Origin: Bradyrhizobium septentrionale | GTDB lineage: Bacteria; Pseudomonadota; Alphaproteobacteria; Rhizobiales; Xanthobacteraceae | DNA length: 64,000 bases | NCBI RefSeq assembly: GCF_011516645.4 | Contig: NZ_CP088285.1 | Span: 5,412,501 to 5,476,500 of the forward strand | Reading direction: 5' to 3' | In this document: in pieces, positions 35,394-43,438 of the stretch | Position numbering within the stretch: position 1 is the first letter of the stretch | How the letters are laid out: each line of letters starts with the position of its first letter | The notes under the pieces: generated by a model | Told to the model about the DNA's origin: nothing | The model's database searches: none | What the model saw: only the letters and a program-made list of their open reading frames with translations | Position numbers and translations under genes: made by a program

Positions 35394-35632
35394 GTGCTCG
35401 CCGGACTGTATCGCGGCGGACTGGTCGGTGGCCTCATCGGCGGCGTCATCGCGGCCGGTGCGGCCAACGCCACCGCGCAGCAGGAAGCTGCTGCCGCCCA
35501 GCAGCACGCGGCGTCTTGCGCTCAGCGCTATCGCTCGTACGATCCGGCGTCGAATAGGTTGCGGCAAAGGACGGCCGGCGATATCCCTGACAGTCGGTGT
35601 TCGAGATCTAGCCGCAACTGTATCTGCTGAAG
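35394..35632 (+). pseudogene. BA14K-like lipoprotein remnant
   Basis: The frame reads GGLVGGLIGGVIAAGAANAT, then AASCAQRYRSYDPAS, which is the central hydrophobic and C-terminal Cys-Gln-Arg-Tyr-Arg-Ser-Tyr-Asp-Pro motif of BA14K-type surface proteins. The expected ending (tyrosine-leucine-glycine, aspartate-glycine, proline-cysteine) is lost by a frame change near 35555, and no ATG start with signal peptide precedes it. It is immediately followed by a good terminator, as expected for the end of a gene. Confidence 0.5.
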
Positions 35633-35668
35633 GGGCTGCGGCGTTACAACCGCAGCCCTTTGGTTTGT
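35633..35668 (+). terminator. Rho-independent terminator
   Basis: A perfect 9-bp stem (GGGCTGCGG at 35633-35641 and CCGCAGCCC at 35650-35658) with an 8-base loop is followed by TTTGGTTTGTT. It would end transcription of the BA14K-like gene. Confidence 0.75.
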
Positions 35669-35929
35669 TAGGTACGGAAAACGGTTTCTCCAAAATCGAA
35701 TCCGCCAAAGAGTCCGACGTCGTCGCGGACGACGTGTACTTGATGTCTCCGACCGGTCCTTGCCATTGGCGTCAATCGTCCCCCGACAACTCGCGAAACC
35801 AACCAGACACGGACAGTCACGCCGAGTTCGCCTGCGGGGTCGCCCTAGATGTAAAGATCGTAATGAATCGAACCGCTCGCGCGCGGAAGCCAACACACCT
35901 GCATTGGCAACCGGTCCGAGCCCACGATC

Positions 35930-38191
35930 ATGACAAACTACAACTTCTACAAGATCGATATTCCCGGCGGGTACGGCAGCAACGGCTTTGTCTATATCAG
36001 CATCGATGGTGTCGATGCCTCAGGGCTTGCGGTCGGTAACGTCGGCGATATGGACGGCGATTGGCACGGCATTACGGCCGCCCATAACGGTTCGGTCACC
36101 CTCTACGATCCCCCGGCATCGAGCAACCAGACGGATGTTGTCGGTGTCACGTCGTCCGGCGAGCTTTATGGCGATTTCACCGACTGGTCGAACATACAAC
36201 ACGGCTTTATCGAGAGTGGCGGCGTCACGACGACGATCGACTTTCCCTTTGCCGCCACCACCGTTATCTCGGGCATCACCGCAACTGGCGAGCTATTCGG
36301 CAGCTATGTCGGCACGTTCACCGGCGTTCACGGATTCCTCGACGACAACGGCTCGTTCGAGACGATCGACGATCCCCTGGCAACGTCAACGTCGGTATTC
36401 GGCGTCAATGCGTCCGGCGTCATCGTCGGAACGATCACGGATGCCAGCGGGACACATGCCTTCTTCAACAACAACGGCACCTTCACCGCGCTCTATCCGC
36501 CCGGATCCTATTCGAGCAGCGCAGTCGGCGTCACCGCCTCCGGCGAGGTGGTGGGCACCTATGAGACCAGCTCCAACGCCCAATACGGGTTCGTCTACAA
36601 TAACGGTGCTTACACAACGATAGCCGGCCCCGGCTCGACCTATACTTCCATTTCCTATGTCGGCGACAACGGCGAGATCGCCGGCTATTACGCCGAAGCC
36701 AGCGGCCATCTGGATGGTTTCCTGGATCAGGGCGGGGTGTTCACGACCGTCGATGTCCCGGGCGCCACCGACACCGAAATCCTCGGGGTCAACGCCGCCG
36801 GCGAGATCTATGGCGACTACAATGATTCCACCGGTCAGCACGGCTTCGTCGGCATTCCAGGACCGCAAGTCGTTGCCTCCAATGTGACCGCGACCCACGG
36901 CGAGACGTTTGCGATGTCGAGCCTGTTGAGCGCCAGCGATCCGACCGGCGCGGGGATCGCGGAATATGTGGTGTACGACACTGGCAGCGGCGGCGCGCAG
37001 ATTCTCGTGAACGGAATTGCGCAGCCGAGCCAGACCGATCTCTATCTGACGCCGGCGCAACTCGCGCAGACCACGTACCGATCCGGCTCCGGCGCCGATG
37101 TCATCTGGGTCGAGGCTTCTAATGGCTCGGAGTGGAGCCCTTGGGCGATCTTTCAGGTCTCGGCTCCGGTCGATACCGGGCCGGTGGTGACGGTCTCGAA
37201 CCTGGCCTGGACGTCCGGCGAAACCTTCGCCGCAACATCACTGTTCTCCTACAGCGATCCGTTCGGCAGCCCGGCCACCGAATACGAAGTTTGGAATGCA
37301 GCGACCAATGACGGGGAATTCGAGCTCAATGGCACACCACTGCCTGCGAACCAGGACAACATCGTCACGCCGGCGCAGCTTTCGCAGCTGAGCTATGTCA
37401 CGGATTCAGCCAGCGACATCGTGTGGGTGCGCGCCAATGATGGCACCGTCTGGGGGCCGTGGACGCAGGCCGGCGGCAACGCCAACGACGTCTTCTACGC
37501 AGGATCGGCCAGCGACCTCATCGAGGCCGGCAACGGCAACGACACCTTCTATGGCGGCTCCGGCAATTCGACGATGTATGGCGGCACGGGCAACGACGTC
37601 TATGTCGGCGGCAGCGGCGAGAGCCTCGAGGTCGGCCGCGGGACCGCAACATCGCTGGATTATTTCTATCTTTCCAGCGCTGCGGGTTCGGAAGCTTTCG
37701 GCGGGCCTGCCGGCGAAGACGTCTTCGTCGCGGGCCCGAACGGCTCGGTGATGATCGGCGAAGGCGCCACCAACTTCATGTACGGCGCCGCGGGCGGCAA
37801 CAACTACTTCTACGGCGGTTCCGGCGATAGCGAGTTTTTCGGCGGCAGCGGCGTCGACGTCATGATCGGCGATTCCGGCAGAGACTATTTCGATGGCGGC
37901 ACCGGCGTGAACTATTACTTCGGCGGCGCCGGCGGTGGTCCCGGCAGTGGCATCGGCGTCGACACATTCAACATCAGCCAGGGCGGCATCGACGTCGTGC
38001 AGGACTGGACCGAAGGCAAGGACACCGTGCAGCTCAACGGCTCGGGCTTTCACTCCTTCTCCGACGTCCTGTCGCATTCGTACCAGAACGGCGCCTATTT
38101 CGTGGTTCAGGTCGATGCCGACACGGCGGTGTGGCTGAACGGAGCGACCGCCGCGACCGTGACGGCAAGCGATTTCAGGATCGGAAGCTAG
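35930..38191 (+). CDS. Secreted repeat protein with HAF repeats and RTX-like C-terminus
   Basis: The 753-residue protein has three parts. Residues about 10-295 are seven or so HAF-type repeats built on a motif like GVNASGEIVGTY followed by HGF and a TTIDxPGA strand. Residues about 305-500 hold two related modules, each with a DPxG strand and a VTPAQLSQLSYVTDSASDIV-type segment. Residues about 503-690 are glycine- and aspartate-rich RTX-like repeats (NGNDTFYGGSGNSTMYGG, DVMIGDSGRDYFDGGTG) that bind calcium. The C-terminus (DTVQLNGSG through VWLNGATAATVTASDFRIGS) is typical of type I secretion substrates. No N-terminal signal peptide is present. No ABC exporter is adjacent. Function is probably surface or matrix related. 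Confidence 0.75.
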   Translation: MTNYNFYKIDIPGGYGSNGFVYISIDGVDASGLAVGNVGDMDGDWHGITAAHNGSVTLYDPPASSNQTDVVGVTSSGELYGDFTDWSNIQHGFIESGGVTTTIDFPFAATTVISGITATGELFGSYVGTFTGVHGFLDDNGSFETIDDPLATSTSVFGVNASGVIVGTITDASGTHAFFNNNGTFTALYPPGSYSSSAVGVTASGEVVGTYETSSNAQYGFVYNNGAYTTIAGPGSTYTSISYVGDNGEIAGYYAEASGHLDGFLDQGGVFTTVDVPGATDTEILGVNAAGEIYGDYNDSTGQHGFVGIPGPQVVASNVTATHGETFAMSSLLSASDPTGAGIAEYVVYDTGSGGAQILVNGIAQPSQTDLYLTPAQLAQTTYRSGSGADVIWVEASNGSEWSPWAIFQVSAPVDTGPVVTVSNLAWTSGETFAATSLFSYSDPFGSPATEYEVWNAATNDGEFELNGTPLPANQDNIVTPAQLSQLSYVTDSASDIVWVRANDGTVWGPWTQAGGNANDVFYAGSASDLIEAGNGNDTFYGGSGNSTMYGGTGNDVYVGGSGESLEVGRGTATSLDYFYLSSAAGSEAFGGPAGEDVFVAGPNGSVMIGEGATNFMYGAAGGNNYFYGGSGDSEFFGGSGVDVMIGDSGRDYFDGGTGVNYYFGGAGGGPGSGIGVDTFNISQGGIDVVQDWTEGKDTVQLNGSGFHSFSDVLSHSYQNGAYFVVQVDADTAVWLNGATAATVTASDFRIGS

Positions 38192-38217
38192 CGCGCTTTC
38201 GAACGAAATGGGTACCG

Positions 38218-39657
38218 TCAATCCGCCGAGAACCCGAACGGAACGCTCGAGGTTCTGAAATCGTCGGGAAGAATCTCGCGTCCGATCGGTGGCGCCGCCC
38301 GCGCCGCGCATCGCGGCCGATGGCAGACACGGCATGCGACGCCGATCGGCGTGGGCTCATCGGCGTTCGGCCCCTGTCCGTCGCGGGTGTAGATCAGTTG
38401 CCCCGCATATTCGGCCGCGCAGCCGATCGCGATGGCGCGCTCGACGCGGATTGCGCCGAACGCGCCGCCGCCGGCGGTCACCGTGCGGGCAATCGAAAAG
38501 AACCGCTGTCCATCGGGCAATTCCAGCCATTGCGTGACGATCTGCCGTGGCGTCTTGAAGATGCCGTGCACCGACCACAGCGGACATGCGCCGCCGTGCT
38601 TTGCGAACGGGAAGCCGGCGCCATCGAGCAGCTTGGAAATGTTGCCGGCCGGATCGACGCGGATCAGGAAGAACGGAACCTTCTCGAGCCCCGGCCGCTG
38701 CAAGGTCGTGACACGGTGCGCGGTCTGCTCGAAGCTGGTGCCGAATTGACGCGCCAGCGCCTCCAGATCGTAGCGGCGCGTCTCGACCGCCTTCGCAAAC
38801 ACCGAGTAGGGCATGATGAGCGCGGCGGCAGCGTAGGCTCCAAGCGCGCGGCGGGCCAGCAGCTCGGCGCTCTTGGAGGTGAACTTGCCGGCTTCCACCG
38901 CGGCGCTGATCTCGTCTTCCAGTTCGAGATAGGCCAGTTGCTTGGCCAGCTGAAAATTGAGGCCGGCGGTATCGAGCGAGTCCTCGATCAGCAATTGCCG
39001 GCGATGAAGGTCCAGCCGCCTGACCGAGCCGAGCATGACGTTGGGCGGCAGATAGCGAACCTGCAGGTTATGACGCTGGCGCAGCCGTTCGATAAATCCG
39101 GCAGGTCCGGCCGGTTCATGGGCGAGGCGCTCGGCCGCATCGTCGAGGCTGGCGAAATTGTTGCGGCGTGCGGCCAGAAATCGCCTGACCTCCGCCACGG
39201 GATCGTTGGCGTCAAAATTCTCCTGACCCGGAAATGATGCGGCGCCTGCCAGGTCCGGCGCGCTGCGTTCCGCCAGCGCCAGCTGCTCCTCGCGATAGGC
39301 GGTGTAGAGACGCAGGAACGCTTCCGTCATTCCGGGATAACTGACCGCGAGGTCGCTGACTTCGAGCGTGGGGATGTCGATGTCGGCAAACATCGGTTCC
39401 TTCAGGACGGACTGCATGCGCGCGGTGTGGTCGGCGCCGCCGTCGCCGGCGAGATCGGCCAGATCGATCTTGTAGGTGCGGGCCAGGCGAAGCAGCATGT
39501 CCGCCGTCACCGGCCGCTGATTGCGCTCCAAAAGCGCGACATAGGGGGCGGAGATTTCGAGATCGGCCGCCATGTCGGCCTGGGTCAGGCCCAGGTCGCG
39601 CCGGAGCCTGCGCAGTCGTGGTCCCATGAAGACGGAACGGGCGCTCGACGTTGCCAT
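38218..39657 (-). CDS. XRE-family short-chain acyl-CoA regulator (ScfR/RamB-like)
   Basis: The protein starts with a helix-turn-helix (LRRLRRDLGLTQADMAADLE, ISAPYVALLERNQRP), followed by an IrrE-like domain region (about residues 150-300, with FTSKSAELLARRALGAYAAA). It ends with a C-terminal domain bearing cysteines (CRVCHRPRCAARAAPPIGRE). Its 479 residues and gene position opposite isocitrate lyase match the regulators that control glyoxylate or propionyl-CoA genes in response to short-chain acyl-CoA. It is divergent from aceA across 140 bp with a clear palindromic operator, so it probably represses or activates aceA and itself. Confidence 0.8.
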   Translation of the reverse strand: MATSSARSVFMGPRLRRLRRDLGLTQADMAADLEISAPYVALLERNQRPVTADMLLRLARTYKIDLADLAGDGGADHTARMQSVLKEPMFADIDIPTLEVSDLAVSYPGMTEAFLRLYTAYREEQLALAERSAPDLAGAASFPGQENFDANDPVAEVRRFLAARRNNFASLDDAAERLAHEPAGPAGFIERLRQRHNLQVRYLPPNVMLGSVRRLDLHRRQLLIEDSLDTAGLNFQLAKQLAYLELEDEISAAVEAGKFTSKSAELLARRALGAYAAAALIMPYSVFAKAVETRRYDLEALARQFGTSFEQTAHRVTTLQRPGLEKVPFFLIRVDPAGNISKLLDGAGFPFAKHGGACPLWSVHGIFKTPRQIVTQWLELPDGQRFFSIARTVTAGGGAFGAIRVERAIAIGCAAEYAGQLIYTRDGQGPNADEPTPIGVACRVCHRPRCAARAAPPIGREILPDDFRTSSVPFGFSAD

Positions 39658-39668
39658 CGCCTAATCCA

Positions 39669-39685
39669 TTGTAAGAGTCTTACAA
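39669..39685. promoter_or_regulatory. Palindromic operator, site 1
   Basis: TTGTAAG-AGT-CTTACAA is a perfect dyad 12 bp upstream of the regulator's ATG. It is a natural site for the helix-turn-helix protein encoded next to it. Confidence 0.65.
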
Positions 39686-39700
39686 CAATACATTGGTTTC

Positions 39701-39716
39701 TTGTAAGTTATGACAA
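39701..39716. promoter_or_regulatory. Operator half-site, site 2
   Basis: TTGTAAG-TTA-TGACAA repeats the left arm of site 1 exactly 32 bp away (about three helical turns), with an imperfect right arm. This suggests cooperative binding between the regulator gene and aceA. Confidence 0.55.
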
Positions 39717-39797
39717 GTTTTCCGCGCCAGGTCTAGCTCCCGGTGAGGCCACGCTTACAAAGAGACCAGTTATTTCGTCACCGAAGGGATCACGGAC

Positions 39798-41435
39798 ATG
39801 AACTTCCAACCGCGCGGGATCAGCGACCGGGCCATCCAGGGACCGGCTTCGTATCAGAGCGAGATCGAGGCGGCCGAAGCGCTGCTCAAGGACAAGGACA
39901 CCTGGAACGGCGTCACCGCCGAAGCCGTGGCGCGCATGCGCCTGCAGAACCGCTTCAAGACCGGTCTCGACGTCGCTCGCTACACGGCTGCGCTGATGCG
40001 CGCCGACATGGCCGCCTATGATGCCGACAGCACCAAGTACACCCAGTCGCTCGGCTGCTGGCACGGCTTCATCGCCCAGCAGAAGCTGATCTCGGTCAAG
40101 AAGCACTTCGGCAATACCGATCGCCGTTACCTCTACCTCTCCGGCTGGATGATCGCGGCGCTGCGCTCCGAGTTCGGCCCGCTGCCCGATCAGTCGATGC
40201 ATGAGAAGACCTCGGTGCCGGCCCTGATCGAGGAGCTCTACACCTTCCTGCGCCAGGCGGATTCCCGCGAGCTGAACGACATCTTCCGCGCGCTCGATGC
40301 GGCCCGCAAGGAAGGCGACAATGCGAAGGAAAAGGCGCTGATCGAAAAGATCGACAACTTCCAGACCCACGTCGTGCCTGTGATCGCCGACATCGACGCC
40401 GGCTTCGGCAATGCCGAGGCGACCTATCTGCTCGCCAAGAAGATGATCGAGGCGGGTGCCTGCGCCCTGCAGATCGAGAACCAAGTCTCCGACGAAAAGC
40501 AGTGCGGCCACCAGGACGGCAAGGTGACCGTGCCGCACGAGGTGTTCATCGCGAAGATCCGCGCCTGCCGCCATGCGTTCCTCGAGCTCGGCGTCGAGGA
40601 TGGCGTCATCGTGACCCGCACCGACTCGCTCGGCGCCGGCCTGACGCAGCAGATCGCCGTGAGCCACAAGCCCGGCGACCTCGGCGACCAGTACAACAGC
40701 TTCCTCGATTGCGAGGAAGTGACGGCCGCAAACGCGCGCAATGGCGACGTCATCATCAACCAGAACGGCAAGATGATGCGTCCGAAGCGGCTGCCCAGCA
40801 ACCTCTACCAGTTCCGTCCCGGCACTGGTGCGGATCGCTGCGTGCTCGACAGCATCACCTCGCTGCAGAACGGCGCCGACCTGCTGTGGATCGAGACCGA
40901 GAAGCCGCACATCGAGCAGATCGCCAGCATGGTCGATCGCATTCGCAAGGTCATTCCGAACGCGAAGCTGGCGTACAACAACTCGCCGTCCTTCAACTGG
41001 ACCCTCAACTTCCGTTGGCAGGTCTACGACGCTATGAAGGAAGCCGGCAAGGATGTCAGCAAGTACAATCGCGCCGAACTGATGAAGGCGGAATACGACG
41101 GCACGCCGCTCGGGATCGAAGCGGACGAGCGTATCCGCACCTTCCAGGCCGATTCAGCCAAGCGCGCCGGTATCTTCCACCATCTGATCACGCTGCCGAC
41201 CTATCACACGGCGGCGCTGTCGACCGACAATCTCGCGCGGGAGTATTTCGGCGAGCAGGGCATGCTTGGCTACGTCAAGAACGTGCAGCGTGCGGAAATC
41301 CGTCAGGGCATCGCCTGCGCGAAGCATCAGAACATGGCGGGCTCCGACATCGGCGACGATCACAAGGAGTACTTCGCCGGTGAGGCTGCCCTCAAGGCGG
41401 GCGGCGCCCACAACACGATGAACCAGTTCGGCTAG
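39798..41435 (+). CDS. aceA: Isocitrate lyase (long form)
   Basis: The enzyme splits isocitrate into succinate and glyoxylate, the first step of the glyoxylate shunt used on acetate and fatty acids. The 545-residue length is that of the long form found in alphaproteobacteria. The catalytic loop reads KQCGHQDGK in place of KKCGH of the short form. Metal-binding DIDAGFGN, the segment TRTDSLGAG and NNSPSFNWT are present. A GAAGGGATC ribosome site precedes the ATG. It is divergent from its probable regulator. Confidence 0.93.
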   Translation: MNFQPRGISDRAIQGPASYQSEIEAAEALLKDKDTWNGVTAEAVARMRLQNRFKTGLDVARYTAALMRADMAAYDADSTKYTQSLGCWHGFIAQQKLISVKKHFGNTDRRYLYLSGWMIAALRSEFGPLPDQSMHEKTSVPALIEELYTFLRQADSRELNDIFRALDAARKEGDNAKEKALIEKIDNFQTHVVPVIADIDAGFGNAEATYLLAKKMIEAGACALQIENQVSDEKQCGHQDGKVTVPHEVFIAKIRACRHAFLELGVEDGVIVTRTDSLGAGLTQQIAVSHKPGDLGDQYNSFLDCEEVTAANARNGDVIINQNGKMMRPKRLPSNLYQFRPGTGADRCVLDSITSLQNGADLLWIETEKPHIEQIASMVDRIRKVIPNAKLAYNNSPSFNWTLNFRWQVYDAMKEAGKDVSKYNRAELMKAEYDGTPLGIEADERIRTFQADSAKRAGIFHHLITLPTYHTAALSTDNLAREYFGEQGMLGYVKNVQRAEIRQGIACAKHQNMAGSDIGDDHKEYFAGEAALKAGGAHNTMNQFG

Positions 41436-41664
41436 TCGATCGAACGGATCATTCTCTAATATCGGCTGGACGGGCTGGCTTGCGAGCAGCCTCCCTGTCC
41501 GCCGACGACGGGGCGATTTTCGACCACGGTGACGCGGTCGAGATCGCCCCGCAACGTTTTACAAAGGCGTTCCCGCCAGGCTTCCGCCCTTGTTCCGCCC
41601 TTGGCAGAGGCTCCCGCATTCCGCGCGAGCGTGGTATTTGCATTGCCGCGATCTCGGGGACGCG

Positions 41665-42192
41665 ATGAGTGTCGGGCACTACGCATCCGCCGTCACCAAC
41701 TCCGCTGTGATGGAACTGCTCAGGCCGTTCGATCCGCGCATCGTCGGAACGCTGCCGCTCGGCCTTGCCGTGCCGGGCAGCGACATCGATATCGTCTGCC
41801 ATGCGCCCGATCCGAACGCTTTCGCGGAAATCGTCTGGACCCATTATCAATCGGCCGATGATTTCGTCCTCTACCGATGGACCTCGGGACCACGGCCGGC
41901 GATTGCCCGCTTTGTGTGGGATGGCTGGCCGTTCGAGCTGTTCGGTGAGCAGCGTCCGGTGGAGCAGCAGCCGGGCTGGATCCATTTCGAGGTCGAACGA
42001 CGGCTGCTTGCTCTCGACGATGGGCGGCTGCGGCGAGCCGTCGGCAGGTTGAGGGCATATGGCCTCAAGACCGAGCCTGCCTTTGCCGCCGTGCTCGGGA
42101 TATCCGGCGATCCCTATCGCGGATTGCTCGAACTCGCGGCCGAAACGGACGCCGAGTTGCGCGCACGGCTCGCGGCGTGCGGCCTCGGCTGA
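41665..42192 (+). CDS. DUF4269 nucleotidyltransferase-like protein
   Basis: The 175-residue protein has a nucleotidyltransferase-type core: GTLPLGLAVPGSDIDIVCHA supplies the G-S-D-x-D metal-binding motif. Further blocks are WDGWPFELFGEQRPVEQQPG and GLKTEPAFAAVLGISGDPYR. The family's substrate is unknown. I start at the ATG at 41665; the frame is open to 41590. It lies alone between aceA and the convergent PepSY gene. Confidence 0.7.
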   Translation: MSVGHYASAVTNSAVMELLRPFDPRIVGTLPLGLAVPGSDIDIVCHAPDPNAFAEIVWTHYQSADDFVLYRWTSGPRPAIARFVWDGWPFELFGEQRPVEQQPGWIHFEVERRLLALDDGRLRRAVGRLRAYGLKTEPAFAAVLGISGDPYRGLLELAAETDAELRARLAACGLG

Positions 42193-42199
42193 TCGCGGT

Positions 42200-43438
42200 T
42201 CATTCGCCCGGAACGAGGTGACCCACCGGCTGCCGCGCGAGGCGGCGGTGCCTGCGCCGGGACATATAGAGCAGGAGACCGGTCACGGTGAATAGCGGCA
42301 TCATGGCGGCGGCCAGCATGAAGGCGAGCTTGCCGGGCCACCCCAGGATGGCGCCGCGGTGGATGTCGAGCACGCCGGCGAGGATGCGCTCGCCGAACGT
42401 CTTGTCGGCGTAGCGATCCGCTGAGATCACGCGTCCGGTGACGGCTTCGATGCGGAATTCGTCACGCACGCTCTCAAGCGACGAATCAGGCAGCCATGAC
42501 CGTACGCGCACCGCCGTGCCCGCACCGGCCGGCATTGTCAGGAGGGCCCTGCCGTACTGGTCGCCTTCCTGCGCCAGGAATGCCGTCCAGACCCGGTCGA
42601 AGGTAAGCGCCTTGGCCTCGCCGTTCGGATCGGAGGCCCGCTTGTCATTCCCTGGGTTTGCCCTGGCATCCGCCTTGCCGTCGGCTGCGGCCCCGCGCGG
42701 CTGCTTGGGCTGCATCGCGGCCGTCGTCGTTACGGGTCGCGCCAGCAGCCAGTTGGCGCCGGCCTTGTACCATTCGAACGAGTACCACAGGCCGGTCAGC
42801 GTCATCACCAGATAGACCGGCAGCACCCAGGTGCCGATCACGGCGTGCAGCGAACGATGCAGGCCGCGTCCGCGCAGTCCGAGGTTTGGCTTCAGCCACA
42901 TCTTCACGCTGCGTGCGCGATGCGGCCAGCGCAGTACGAGGCCTGATATCAGCATCACGATCAGGCAGATCGCGGCGGTGCCGGTGATCTTGCGGCCGAT
43001 GCCATTGCCGTCGCCGGGCAACAGCAGCCAACGATGCAGCTTGCGGACGGTGGCGAAAAAGTCCTCAGCCCGCGGCGACCCGAGCACATGTCCGTCATAG
43101 GGGTCGACATAGACCGAGGACGGTCGTGCGCCGCCTTCGCTGCGCGCGAAGCGGATGCGTACGGCCGCTGACGGGTCGCTCGCCATCGTCACGGCGGAGG
43201 CCCTGCCGAAGTCGCCGGCCGACTGCAACCGTGCGACCAGCTCATCCGGTGTCAGCCGCCGCGTCGCACTGGCGTCGACGCGCATGATGTGGCTGTTCAG
43301 GCTGGCCTCGATCTCGTCCTCGAACGCCATCGTCGCGCCGGTGATGCCGACCACGGCCCAGAGCAGCGCCAGCGCGAGGCCGGCGAGAGAATGGACCTGC
43401 AACAGCGCGGCCTTGATTGGGCGTCGGACATCACTCAT
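42200..43438 (-). CDS. PepSY-domain inner-membrane protein (siderophore reductase type)
   Basis: The 412-residue protein has four membrane helices (VHSLAGLALALLWAVVGITG near the start; ICLIVMLISGLVLRW; GTWVLPVYLVMTLTGLWYSF; LAFMLAAAMMPLFTVTGLLL near the end) and periplasmic PepSY regions. Such proteins partner TonB receptors and are thought to reduce ferric siderophores or handle iron release. Its ATG overlaps the stop of the receptor gene upstream, so both are one operon under the same iron control. Confidence 0.8.
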   Translation of the reverse strand: MSDVRRPIKAALLQVHSLAGLALALLWAVVGITGATMAFEDEIEASLNSHIMRVDASATRRLTPDELVARLQSAGDFGRASAVTMASDPSAAVRIRFARSEGGARPSSVYVDPYDGHVLGSPRAEDFFATVRKLHRWLLLPGDGNGIGRKITGTAAICLIVMLISGLVLRWPHRARSVKMWLKPNLGLRGRGLHRSLHAVIGTWVLPVYLVMTLTGLWYSFEWYKAGANWLLARPVTTTAAMQPKQPRGAAADGKADARANPGNDKRASDPNGEAKALTFDRVWTAFLAQEGDQYGRALLTMPAGAGTAVRVRSWLPDSSLESVRDEFRIEAVTGRVISADRYADKTFGERILAGVLDIHRGAILGWPGKLAFMLAAAMMPLFTVTGLLLYMSRRRHRRLARQPVGHLVPGE

